Shown piece after piece: positions 10,287 to 17,752 of a stretch of 47,668 bases of DNA. The notes below the pieces were generated by a model. That model was not told where the DNA came from, searched no databases, and was given only the letters and a program-made list of their open reading frames with translations. This DNA is from Mycobacterium sp. 1245805.9 (GTDB lineage Bacteria; Actinomycetota; Actinomycetes; Mycobacteriales; Mycobacteriaceae), in contig NZ_LZKR01000125.1 of assembly GCF_001672915.1 (NCBI RefSeq), positions 1-47,668 on the forward strand, read 5' to 3'. Each line of letters opens with the position of its first letter. The stretch's first letter is position 1. The position numbers and the translations under genes were made by a program.

Positions 10287-11416
10287 GACTGGTCGCCGAT
10301 GCCGGACTGTGGAGCACCGGTCCCGCCACCGCGGATTCGCCGCTGGCTGCGGTGCTGGAGGTCAGCGGCGGCGTGCTGTCGTGGACGATCGATGACCCAC
10401 CCGGCGACGGGTCGGCCCGCATCACCTTCACCGATTTGTCCCGCGCCGACTGGCTTTGGCGGGTCCTGGGCGAAGCCGGACACGTCGCACTCGCCACCGC
10501 GGTCGACGGTGCGCAAGATGAGCCGCACGGCATCGAACTCGCCGGGGTCGACATCGTGCCCGGCTCGGTCGACCCGCTGCGGCGGCTCGCGATCGGGCAT
10601 TGGCTGCGGCGGTGGTGGCCGGCCAGCCGCGTCGAGGGCATCGCGGGCCTCGATCGCGCGCTGCTCGACGTCGAGGTCGCGCTGCTGACCTCCGGGGCGC
10701 AGGGCTTCTTCACCGACGACACCCTCGATTCCGACGTGGTGGGGCTGCTGGCACCGCATGCCGCCGCCCTGATCGCGCACCTGCGCGGCGGCGATCCGCG
10801 GATACGCGATCTGGTGCGGGCCGGCGCGGGGCTCGCCGACGAGGTCGGCGTGGACGACGGCTGGGCGGAATTGTATGAGGCGCTGGATGATCCGAGCGTG
10901 GAGCTCAGCGCGCCGAGCGGGCACCGCGACGACTATGCGCTGGCCGCGGGCGCGGACGCGGCTCCCCGCGGCGCCGTCCCGATCGCGCGGGGAGTCGCGT
11001 CCATCGGCTGGGCCGCGGTTCCGTCCGGAATCTTCGACGCGGGCGAGGACACGGTCGACTGGACCGTGCAGATGGCCGACGCGGCGGTGGTCGCGGTCGT
11101 GCGGGCGGCCGTCATCGGACCCGACCCGGCCACCGGCATCGCGGTGCGACTGCGATCGGGTGCCGTCAGCGGCAGCGGCGCCCTGGACGCCCACGGCGGC
11201 GCGATCCTCCCCCTGGTCGACGGCCAGCAGCTCCCGGTGACGGAAGCGGCGGCCTGGGACCACGATTGGTCGGCGACGTCGGTGATCGTCGGCACCGGGT
11301 TGTCGGAGGATCGCGAAACCCGGGAGCGGGTTCGCCGGTGGGCCAGGGCGCGGCTGGACCGGCCGCCGCACGACGCGTTCCTGGCCGAGATCCTGGCCGG
11401 CGAATCCGACTACTGA
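10283..11416 (+). CDS. Unrecognised protein, last gene of the CHAT cassette
   Basis: The protein is 377 residues and not recognised. The N-terminal half alternates beta-like stretches (LAAVLEVSGGVLSWTID) with helices around LRRLAIGHWLRRWWP. The C-terminal half, from about residue 235, reads as a beta-sandwich-like domain (DWTVQMADAAVVAVVRAAV, IAVRLRSGAVSG) ending in a helix RERVRRWARARL. No catalytic motif, signal or membrane segment is seen. The ATG overlaps the stop of the previous gene by 4 bp, so their products are probably made in fixed ratio. The next gene (DapB-like) starts 37 bp downstream. Function inferred only from linkage to the TPR/CHAT pair. Confidence 0.75.
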   Translation: MRLVADAGLWSTGPATADSPLAAVLEVSGGVLSWTIDDPPGDGSARITFTDLSRADWLWRVLGEAGHVALATAVDGAQDEPHGIELAGVDIVPGSVDPLRRLAIGHWLRRWWPASRVEGIAGLDRALLDVEVALLTSGAQGFFTDDTLDSDVVGLLAPHAAALIAHLRGGDPRIRDLVRAGAGLADEVGVDDGWAELYEALDDPSVELSAPSGHRDDYALAAGADAAPRGAVPIARGVASIGWAAVPSGIFDAGEDTVDWTVQMADAAVVAVVRAAVIGPDPATGIAVRLRSGAVSGSGALDAHGGAILPLVDGQQLPVTEAAAWDHDWSATSVIVGTGLSEDRETRERVRRWARARLDRPPHDAFLAEILAGESDY

Positions 11417-11453
11417 CCTTTGCGGCGGCGACCCGGCTCCCTATGCTGAGCGA

Positions 11454-12509
11454 GTGCCAAACAACTATCGCGTCGTTCAGTGGAACACCGGAAACGTGGG
11501 CAAGAGCTCGCTGCAGTCGATCGCCGACAACCCCATGCTCGAACTGGTGGGCTGCTACGCCTGGTCACCGGACAAGGTCGGCCGCGACGCCGGCGACCTC
11601 GTCGGCATTGCGCCGCTGGGCGTCGCCGCCACCAACGACATCGACGAGCTGCTCGCCCTGAAACCCGACTGCGTCGTCTACAACCCCATGTGGATCAACG
11701 TCGACGAGCTGGTCCGCATCCTGTCCGCGGGCGTCAACGTGGTGACGACGGCGTCGTTCATCACCGGAGCGAACCTGGGCGAGGGCCGCGACCGGATCGT
11801 CGACGCCTGCCAGAAGGGCGGGTCGACGATGTTCGGCTCCGGGGTGAGCCCGGGCTTCGCCGAGCTGCTGGCCATCGTCTCGGCGATGGTGTGCAACCGG
11901 ATCGACAAAGTGTCGGTCATCGAGGCGGCAGACACCACGTTCTACGACTCGCCGGACACCGAGAGGCCGGTGGGCTTCGGCCAGCCGATCGACCACCCCG
12001 AGTTGGCGGACATGGCCCGACAGGGGACGGCCATCTTCGGCGAGGCGGTGCGCCTGGTGGCGGACGCGCTCGGCGTCGAACTCGACGCGGTCCGTTGCGT
12101 GGCCGAATTCGCCCAGACCACAGCCGATCTAGAGATGGCGTCCTGGACCATCCCGGCGGGATGCGTCGCGGGCGTCTACATCAGCTGGCAGGGCGTCGTC
12201 GGCGACAAGACGTTGATCGACCTCAATGTCCGGTGGCGCAAGGGGCAGACGCTCGAGCCCGACTGGAAGATCGACCAGGACGGCTGGGTCATCCAGATCG
12301 ACGGGCAGCCAACGGTGACAACCAAGGTCGGCTTCCTGCCGCCTCCGTATTTTCAGGCCGAGACGATCGCGGACTTTATGACGCTCGGCCACATCATGAC
12401 GGCGCTGCCCGCCATCAACGCGATTCCGGCGGTCGTCGCCGCGCCGCCCGGCATCGTCACCTACACCGATCTGCCGCTCACGCTTCCCAAAGGCTTCGCC
12501 AAGGTGTAA
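11454..12509 (+). CDS. DapB-like NAD(P)-dependent oxidoreductase
   Basis: The protein is 351 residues. The N-terminal Rossmann fold begins YRVVQWNTGNVGKSSL, where the usual GxGxxG is replaced by NTGNVG, typical of mycobacterial proteins annotated as dihydrodipicolinate-reductase-like or amine dehydrogenase family. Further family segments are DCVVYNPMW, GVNVVTTASFITGA and GSGVSPGF. The substrate is not known; a 2,4-diaminopentanoate dehydrogenase-like or CoA-ester-linked role is possible. The start is GTG. It is the first of three homologues in this window, the others beginning at 44328 and 47255. It may be cotranscribed with the CHAT cassette, since the gap is only 37 bp. Confidence 0.88.
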   Translation: MPNNYRVVQWNTGNVGKSSLQSIADNPMLELVGCYAWSPDKVGRDAGDLVGIAPLGVAATNDIDELLALKPDCVVYNPMWINVDELVRILSAGVNVVTTASFITGANLGEGRDRIVDACQKGGSTMFGSGVSPGFAELLAIVSAMVCNRIDKVSVIEAADTTFYDSPDTERPVGFGQPIDHPELADMARQGTAIFGEAVRLVADALGVELDAVRCVAEFAQTTADLEMASWTIPAGCVAGVYISWQGVVGDKTLIDLNVRWRKGQTLEPDWKIDQDGWVIQIDGQPTVTTKVGFLPPPYFQAETIADFMTLGHIMTALPAINAIPAVVAAPPGIVTYTDLPLTLPKGFAKV

Positions 12510-12520
12510 TCGGCGAAAGG

Positions 12521-13816
12521 CTAACCCCCGCCGGACGCCACCGCCGCCCGGCGCCGGGCGGCCTTGTAGGGCGCGCCGAACCGCGGCACCTCCAGCGGGC
12601 CCTGATGGCGGGCGGCCTCGATGGCGTTGCGCAGCGGGCCGGCAAGGCCCGCAAACGATCCCATGTCGAAGAGCAACGGCGTCAGCAGCCGGTTGTGCAC
12701 GAAGCCGAAGGCGCTGCCGGACTCGGGGTCGGCCCAGCCGAGGGTTCCACCCAGACCCACGTGACCGAAACCCTTCAGCAGGCCCGGCACCGGCGACTCG
12801 TGGTAGCCCAGGTGAAATGGCATGGGCACCACCATGTTTGCGTCGGGCCACTTGCGTTGCGGCTGCCCCGCCAGCCCGCGCGCCAACTCCTCGGACAGAT
12901 ACTTCTTGCCGTCGATCCGGCCGTCGTTGGCCAGCGCGGCGTACATCTTGGCCAGCCCGCGGCCGGTCACCACGCCGTTGGCCGCCGGCACCTCGCCGTC
13001 CAGGAATTCGGTGTCGCCCTTGATCAGCGATATGACGCCGGGAAAGTACATCGCCCCCAGCGTGCCCGAGAACGGCAGGCCCGCCAGCTTCGGCGCGATG
13101 AAGTTGAACACCGGGGCGCGCAGCCTTCCCTGCGGTATCAGGATCTGGGCCGCCCGGGTCGGCGCTCCTTCGGGCGGGCGGCCGAGGTGCAGGCCGTCGG
13201 TGTTGAGCGGGCGCGCGATTTCCTGGCGGATCAGCTCCCGCATGCCCTTGCCCGTCACCGCCCGGGCCAGACCGGAGAGCAGCCATCCGTAGGTCAGCGC
13301 GTGGTAGGCCTGCACGCCGCGCAGGTGGTCGACGGGCGCGGCGGCCAGGCGCTCCTCCATGAGCGCGTGGTCCATCAGCTCGGTCTTGGTGACGCCCCGC
13401 AGGTGCGACAACCCCGAGCGGTGCCGCAACACGTCGCGGACGGTGATGTCGGCCTTCCCGTTGGCCGCGAATTCGGGCCAGTATTCGGCGACCGGGTCGT
13501 CATAGGACAGCAGGCCGCGGTCGGCCAGTCGGTGGATCACGGTCGACGCGACGCCCTTGGTCGCCGAGAACACCATTGCACCCGTGTCGGGGGTCCAGCG
13601 CTCGGTGCCCGCCCGGTCCGACCACCCCGTCCAGACGTCGACGACGGGCACGCCGTCGATGTAGACGGCCAGTGCCCCGCCGCCGAAGCGGCGGCCGAAG
13701 AACAGTCGGGCGAAGATGCCGATGACGTTGGCGAAATGGGGGTCGGCGGCGCCGGACACACCGCGGGGCAAGCCGTCGTCGGTCACCAGCAGGGTCGATC
13801 CCCTGCGCGATGCCAT
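12521..13816 (-). CDS. Serine beta-lactamase-fold esterase, LipL-like
   Basis: The protein is 431 residues. The SxxK motif of class C/family VIII hydrolases is FSATKG (Ser84, Lys87) and the tyrosine motif is YHALTYGW (Tyr171 or Tyr176). GFGHVGLGG occurs near the C-terminus. The opening GAADPHFANV, RFGGGALAVYIDG and LHLGRPPEGAPTRAA closely resemble M. tuberculosis LipL (Rv1497), an esterase, as recalled. There is no signal peptide. Either the GTG at 13819 or the adjacent ATG could start it; the ATG is used here. It converges with the DapB-like gene, 11 bp apart. Expected activity is hydrolysis of short-chain esters, possibly with weak beta-lactamase activity. Confidence 0.87.
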   Translation of the reverse strand: MASRRGSTLLVTDDGLPRGVSGAADPHFANVIGIFARLFFGRRFGGGALAVYIDGVPVVDVWTGWSDRAGTERWTPDTGAMVFSATKGVASTVIHRLADRGLLSYDDPVAEYWPEFAANGKADITVRDVLRHRSGLSHLRGVTKTELMDHALMEERLAAAPVDHLRGVQAYHALTYGWLLSGLARAVTGKGMRELIRQEIARPLNTDGLHLGRPPEGAPTRAAQILIPQGRLRAPVFNFIAPKLAGLPFSGTLGAMYFPGVISLIKGDTEFLDGEVPAANGVVTGRGLAKMYAALANDGRIDGKKYLSEELARGLAGQPQRKWPDANMVVPMPFHLGYHESPVPGLLKGFGHVGLGGTLGWADPESGSAFGFVHNRLLTPLLFDMGSFAGLAGPLRNAIEAARHQGPLEVPRFGAPYKAARRRAAVASGGG

Positions 13817-13858
13817 CACGGGATCAAGCTATCAGCCGGCAAATGCGCTGAACACAGC

Positions 13859-14011
13859 TCATTCCGGGGGGCGGACGGGATGGTCCCCGGGCGGTTGGTC
13901 GGGCGGCGGGGCGTTCAACCACTTCCTGAGCCGGAAAAGCTGATTGACCACGATGCCGATGCCCAACAACATCAAGGTTGCCACGATCGCCACCACCACT
14001 GCGGTGCCCAC
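13859..14011 (-). CDS. Small single-pass membrane protein (about 50 residues)
   Basis: Read from a GTG, this frame gives one strong transmembrane helix (VVVAIVATLMLLGIGIVV) followed by a basic stop-transfer stretch (RLRKW) and a proline-rich tail (APPPDQPPGDHPVRPPE). It is not the longest open frame here, but its composition is the only protein-like one. The start is uncertain: an upstream stop lies within the 19-bp tandem repeat, and no clear ribosome site is seen. It is codirectional with the LipL-like gene. Function unknown. Confidence 0.4.
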   Translation of the reverse strand: MGTAVVVAIVATLMLLGIGIVVNQLFRLRKWLNAPPPDQPPGDHPVRPPE

Positions 14012-14028
14012 AACGTCCAGAATGACAC

Positions 14029-14066
14029 GCGAGGTCCATCATGACAGGCGAGGTCCATCATGACAG
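14029..14066. repeat. Two perfect 19-bp tandem repeats
   Basis: The unit GCGAGGTCCATCATGACAG occurs at 14029-14047 and again at 14048-14066, with a partial third match just upstream (ATGACAC). It lies in the divergent region between the small membrane protein and the CsbD gene, so it could shift promoter spacing. It looks like recent slippage duplication. Confidence 0.8.
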
Positions 14067-14118
14067 GCCCGGCGACCTGCGGTTTCGATATGGCCCGCGG
14101 CTGGGTAGCCACAAACCC

Positions 14119-14292
14119 ATGAGCGCTACAGACAAGGCAAAGAACAAGATCGATGATCTCGGCGGCCGGGCGAAGGAAGCCATCGGCCGGGCCACCGGCG
14201 ATGACCGGACCAGGGACGAGGGCCGGGCCGACCGGGCCAAGTCGAGCCTGAAGGATGCCGGCGAGAAGGTCAAAGACGCCTTCAAGAGGTAG
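14119..14292 (+). CDS. CsbD-family stress protein
   Basis: The protein is 57 residues, highly charged and helical: it opens MSATDKAKNKIDDLGGRAKE and continues through AIGRATGD and AKSSLKDAGEKVKDAFKR. This is the typical CsbD composition and length (about 55-70 residues). CsbD proteins are general-stress proteins of unknown biochemical role. The start is the second ATG in frame, at MSATDKAK; upstream codons do not fit the family. A hairpin follows the stop and probably ends the transcript. Confidence 0.88.
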   Translation: MSATDKAKNKIDDLGGRAKEAIGRATGDDRTRDEGRADRAKSSLKDAGEKVKDAFKR

Positions 14293-14306
14293 TTGATCGT
14301 CTGGAC

Positions 14307-14346
14307 CCAGCGGGTCCGCCGACAGGAAGGGCGGCCCGCTGGTTAA
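14307..14346 (+). terminator. Probable intrinsic terminator after csbD-like gene
   Basis: CCAGCGGGTCCGCC (14307-14320) can pair with GGCGGCCCGCTGG (about 14330-14342) with one bulge and an 8-10 nt loop, and TTAATT follows. It starts 15 bp after the CsbD stop. Mycobacterial terminators often have short or no U-tracts, so this fits. Confidence 0.55.
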
Positions 14347-14427
14347 TTCGCGCCAGGGCGGCAATCCAGAGCGGACCTGGCGTCGAATATCACGTAAAGC
14401 ACACCGACAATGCGAAGGTCTACGAAC

Positions 14428-15111
14428 ATGCGCCGATTCACGACATCCCTGGGAGTCGCGGCCGCGTCGGCCGCCTTTGCACTGTTGGGCGCCCCCGCCC
14501 CGGGCGTGTCGGCCGATCCGTGCCCTGACGTAGAGGTGGTGTTCGCCCGCGGTTCCGGTGAACCGCCCGGCGTCGGCGGCGTCGGCGGGTCGTTCGTCGA
14601 CGCGTTGCGCGGTCAGATCGGCGGCCGGACGCTCGGGGTTTATCCGGTGAATTACCCCGCCAGCACCGACTTTGGCAACAGCGACTTCCCGCTGACCGTC
14701 ATCGACGGCATCCGTGACGCGGGTTCGCACATCGAGTCGATGGCGGCGAACTGCCCCAAGACCCGCGAGGTCCTGGGCGGCTATTCCCAGGGCGCGGCCG
14801 TCGCCGGTTTCGTGACGTCGGCCTCCGTGCCGCCGGGCGTGCCGGCCAATGCGGTACCCAAGCCCATGCCGCCGGACGTCGCCAACCATGTCGCCGCGGT
14901 CACGCTGTTCGGCACACCGTCGGGTCCGTGGCTGCAAAAGTACGGCGCGCCGGTGATCGCCATCGGTCCGCTGTATCAGCCCAAGACCCTTGAGCTGTGC
15001 GCGCCCGGGGACGGGATCTGCGGCGACGGCAACGACGCCTTCGCGCACGTGTCCTATTCGGTGAACGGGATGACGAGCCAAGCGGCCACCTACGCCGCGA
15101 GCCATCTGTAG
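14428..15111 (+). CDS. cut5: Cutinase-family serine esterase/lipase, intact Cut5-type
   Basis: The protein is 227 residues, secreted: a signal peptide (RRFTTSLGVAAASAAFALLG...GVSA) is cleaved near residue 29. The catalytic serine is in GYSQG (Ser120), Asp195 lies in APGDGIC, and His207 is in AFAHVSY, completing the triad. Paired cysteines at CPDVEVVFARG and LELCAPGDGIC are typical of cutinases. The position directly after lucA-side genes and before the Rv3725 homologue corresponds to Rv3724A/B (cut5) of M. tuberculosis, which is split in two there. Here the frame is uninterrupted. The start is placed at the second ATG, preceded by GCGAAGG; an in-frame ATG at 14410 is possible. Confidence 0.9.
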   Translation: MRRFTTSLGVAAASAAFALLGAPAPGVSADPCPDVEVVFARGSGEPPGVGGVGGSFVDALRGQIGGRTLGVYPVNYPASTDFGNSDFPLTVIDGIRDAGSHIESMAANCPKTREVLGGYSQGAAVAGFVTSASVPPGVPANAVPKPMPPDVANHVAAVTLFGTPSGPWLQKYGAPVIAIGPLYQPKTLELCAPGDGICGDGNDAFAHVSYSVNGMTSQAATYAASHL

Positions 15112-15130
15112 CCCCGTGCAGAATCGCAGC

Positions 15131-16117
15131 ATGCATGTTCTGGTCACGGGCGGCACGGGATTCGTCGGCGGTTGGACCGCCAAGGCCATCGCAGACGCCG
15201 GGCACACCATCCGGTTCCTGGTGCGAAACCCCGATCGACTGAAGACATCCGTCGCCAAGTTGGGCGTCGACGTGTCGGACTTCGCCGTCGGCGACATCAC
15301 CGATCGCGTTTCGGTGCGCGAGGCGCTGCGCGGCTGCGACGCCGTCGTGCACAGCGCCGCCCTGGTGGCGACCGACCCGCGCCAAACCCACGAGATGCTG
15401 ACGACGAACATGCAGGGCGCGCAGAACGTCCTCGGCCAGTCCGTCGAGCTGGGACTGGACCCGATCATTCACGTGTCGAGCTTCACCGCGCTTTTTCATC
15501 CGGGCCTGGAGACGCTCACCGCGGACCTGCCGGTCGTCGGTGGGGCGGACGGGTATGGAACGTCCAAGGCTCAGGTGGAAATCTATGCGCGCGGGCTGCA
15601 GGACGCGGGCGCGCCGGTCAACATCACCTATCCCGGGATGGTCCTCGGCCCCCCGGCCGGCGATCAGTTCGGGGAAGCCGGCGAGGGCGTCAAGGCCGCG
15701 GTGCAGATGCACGCGATCCCCGGGCGTAGCGCGGCGTGGCTGATCGTCGACGTCCGCGATCTGGCCGCGCTGCACACCGCCCTGTTGGAGCCCGGACGCG
15801 GGCCGCGCCGCTACACCGCTGGCGGGCATCGGGTTCCGGTGGCCGAGCTCGCGTCCATGCTCGGCGAGGTCGCCGGGACCACGATGGTCGCCGTTCCCAT
15901 CCCGGACTCCGCGCTGCGCGTGGCCGGGGCGGTGCTGGACCGCGCGGGCCGGTTCCTCCCCTTCGAGACGCCCTTCACGTCGGCGGGGATGCAGTACTAC
16001 ACGCAGATGCCGGCGTCGGACGACTCGCCCAGCGAGCAAGAGCTCGGCATCACCTATCGGGACCCGCGCGACACCGTGGCCGACACGTTCGAGGCCCTGC
16101 GTAGCGCCGGCTCCTAG
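15131..16117 (+). CDS. NAD-dependent epimerase/dehydratase family oxidoreductase (Rv3725 type)
   Basis: The protein is 328 residues, an extended SDR. It begins MHVLVTGGTGFVGGW with the TGxxGxxG cofactor loop, and VVHSAALVATD follows. The catalytic region shows HVSSFTALF and a YGTSK motif (Tyr and Lys of YxxxK). The tail ITYRDPRDTVADT is typical of this mycobacterial subfamily. The start is at MHVLVTGG, because an upstream GTG would add only MQNRS before the canonical N-terminus. It is codirectional with cut5, 19 bp apart. The reaction is unknown; related proteins reduce carbonyl groups on sterol or sugar-like substrates. Confidence 0.9.
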   Translation: MHVLVTGGTGFVGGWTAKAIADAGHTIRFLVRNPDRLKTSVAKLGVDVSDFAVGDITDRVSVREALRGCDAVVHSAALVATDPRQTHEMLTTNMQGAQNVLGQSVELGLDPIIHVSSFTALFHPGLETLTADLPVVGGADGYGTSKAQVEIYARGLQDAGAPVNITYPGMVLGPPAGDQFGEAGEGVKAAVQMHAIPGRSAAWLIVDVRDLAALHTALLEPGRGPRRYTAGGHRVPVAELASMLGEVAGTTMVAVPIPDSALRVAGAVLDRAGRFLPFETPFTSAGMQYYTQMPASDDSPSEQELGITYRDPRDTVADTFEALRSAGS

Positions 16118-16122
16118 GGCCC

Positions 16123-16183
16123 CGCGAAAGTGCAACTACCAACGGGTCCACTCGGGAAACGCGTCGCCCATTGCACTTTCGCG
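16123..16183. promoter_or_regulatory. 13-bp perfect inverted repeat with 35-bp spacer
   Basis: CGCGAAAGTGCAA at 16123-16135 and TTGCACTTTCGCG at 16171-16183 are exact reverse complements. They fill the gap between the epimerase stop and the dehydrogenase start (16207). The arms could bind a dimeric regulator, or form a hairpin that ends the upstream transcript. No T-tract follows. Confidence 0.6.
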
Positions 16184-16206
16184 ATCGGCCGAGGACTATC
16201 CCAAGC

Positions 16207-17370
16207 ATGAAGAGCGTCACGTGCACCAACGGAAAGCTCGAAGTCGTCGACCAGCCGACCCCGGTGCCGGGCAAGGGCCAGTTGCTGATCGAGGTGCTGC
16301 GGTGCGGCATCTGCGGATCCGATCTGCATGCGCGCCACCACTGCGACGAACTCGCCGACGTGATGGCCGAATCCGGCTATGACGCGTTCATGCGGTCGGA
16401 TCAGCACGTCGTGTTCGGCCACGAATTCTGCGGCGAGGTACTCGATTACGGGCCCGGCACCCGCAAGGCCCCGCGGACCGGCACCCGGGTGGTCGCCCTG
16501 CCGCTGCTGCGCCGCGGCAAGGAGGTGCACGGCATCGGGCTGTCGACGATGGCGCCGGGCGCCTACGCCGAGCAACTCCTCGTCGAGCAGTCGCTGACGT
16601 TGCCCGTCCCCAGCGGCCTGGCATCCGAGGTCGCCGCCCTGACCGAGCCGATGGCCGTCGGCTGGCACGCCGTGCGGCGCGGCGAGGTCGGCAAGGGTGA
16701 CGTCGCGATCGTAATCGGCTGCGGGCCAATCGGTCTCGCGGTGATCTGCATGCTCAAGGCGCACGGCGTGCGCACCGTGATCGCAAGCGACTTCTCGGCG
16801 GGCCGCCGCGCGCTGGCGACGGCCTGCGGGGCCGACACCGTCGTCGATCCCGCGCAGGACTCGCCGTACACGACGGACGCGAGCGGCAAGCACCTGCAGG
16901 GCATCCTCGAGGCGTTCGATCTGGCGGTCGGCACCATCGAAAAGCTGCAACGGCTGCGGCTGCCCTGGTGGCACTTCTGGCGGGCCGCCGAAGCCGCCGG
17001 CGCCGCGACGCCGAAACACCCCGTCATCTTCGAATGTGTCGGCGTTCCAGGCATTATCGACGGCATCATCGCGGGCGCGCCGCTGTTCTCGCGCATCGTA
17101 GTGGTCGGCGTCTGCATGGGTTCGGACCACATCCGCCCGGCGATGGCGATCAACAAGGAGACCGACCTTCGGTTCGTGCTCGGCTACACCCCGCTGGAGT
17201 TCCGCGACACGCTGCACATGCTCGCGGACGGCAAGGTCAACGTCGCCCCGCTGATCACCGGGACGGTCGGGCTGCCCGGAGTCGAGGCCGCGTTCGACGC
17301 GCTCGGCGACCCGGAGGCGCACGCGAAGATCCTCATCGACCCCAAGAGCGACGCTACGCAGCCGGGGTGA
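16207..17370 (+). CDS. Zinc-binding alcohol dehydrogenase, MDR family (Rv3726 type)
   Basis: The protein is 387 residues. Catalytic zinc ligands are in LRCGICGSDLHARHH (Cys of CGICGSD) and VFGHEFCGEV (GHE motif). The NAD(P)-binding Rossmann segment is VAIVIGCGPIGLAVICM. An internal segment, LRLPWWHFWRAAEAAG near residue 260, is an extra loop relative to short MDR enzymes. The ATG start is followed at once by KSVTCTNGKLEVVD, the conserved MDR N-terminus. It matches Rv3726 in order after the epimerase. It likely oxidises an alcohol or reduces an aldehyde or ketone; substrate unknown. Its 3' end overlaps the convergent PPOX gene by 17 bp. Confidence 0.92.
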   Translation: MKSVTCTNGKLEVVDQPTPVPGKGQLLIEVLRCGICGSDLHARHHCDELADVMAESGYDAFMRSDQHVVFGHEFCGEVLDYGPGTRKAPRTGTRVVALPLLRRGKEVHGIGLSTMAPGAYAEQLLVEQSLTLPVPSGLASEVAALTEPMAVGWHAVRRGEVGKGDVAIVIGCGPIGLAVICMLKAHGVRTVIASDFSAGRRALATACGADTVVDPAQDSPYTTDASGKHLQGILEAFDLAVGTIEKLQRLRLPWWHFWRAAEAAGAATPKHPVIFECVGVPGIIDGIIAGAPLFSRIVVVGVCMGSDHIRPAMAINKETDLRFVLGYTPLEFRDTLHMLADGKVNVAPLITGTVGLPGVEAAFDALGDPEAHAKILIDPKSDATQPG

Positions 17371-17740
17371 TCTCCAGGCCGACGTGCACCTTGTCGATGC
17401 CGCCGCGCACGATCGAGTGCGCGTAGAACCACCAGGCGTGATACCAGTACCGCTTGAGCACGGCGTTGTAGACGTGCCGCGTCTCCGACTTCGGCAGGAC
17501 CCGGGCGACGCCTTCGACCGCCGCGCCCTTCGGCTTGCCCAACGCCGTGCTGCGCGCGAGCGTCACCCGGGGCGTGTTGCGGATCCGCCTGACCTTCCAC
17601 GACCCGTCGTCGGTGATGACGAGGAGCTTGCCGCCCTCGGGAACGCCCCAGATCGCCGTCGGCTTGGGGCGGCCATCCTTGGTGAAGGTGGTCAGGAGCA
17701 GGTACTTGGACTTGATCACGTCCTGAAAGCTGGGAGCCAC
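17354..17740 (-). CDS. Pyridoxamine-5'-phosphate-oxidase-like, probably F420- or FMN-dependent oxidoreductase
   Basis: The protein is 128 residues, a split-barrel flavin/F420-binding fold. KYLLLTTFTKDGRPKPTAIW is the first strand pair, LLVITDDGSWKVRRIRNTPRVTL the second, and WWFYAHSIVRGG a C-terminal helix. This is the layout of small mycobacterial PPOX-class F420-dependent enzymes. The start is GTG; a later GTG (VIKSK) cannot be excluded. It follows the SDR gene by 12 bp on the same strand, so it is probably cotranscribed from the operator-bearing promoter at 18475. Confidence 0.85.
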   Translation of the reverse strand: MAPSFQDVIKSKYLLLTTFTKDGRPKPTAIWGVPEGGKLLVITDDGSWKVRRIRNTPRVTLARSTALGKPKGAAVEGVARVLPKSETRHVYNAVLKRYWYHAWWFYAHSIVRGGIDKVHVGLEITPAA

Positions 17741-17752
17741 ACCTCATGCTTA

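Noticed and set aside
5481..11416. Type III-E CRISPR (gRAMP/TPR-CHAT) interpretation of the CHAT cassette
   Set aside because: No Cas7-like fusion protein, no CRISPR repeats and no Cas1/Cas2 anywhere in the window.
11480..14044. 854-codon plus-strand open frame
   Set aside because: It overlaps the DapB-like gene in another frame and is antisense to the LipL-like esterase; composition is Arg/Gly/His-rich with no domain.
14029..14066. 19-bp tandem repeat as an attachment site
   Set aside because: No integrase and no second distant copy; simple local duplication explains it.
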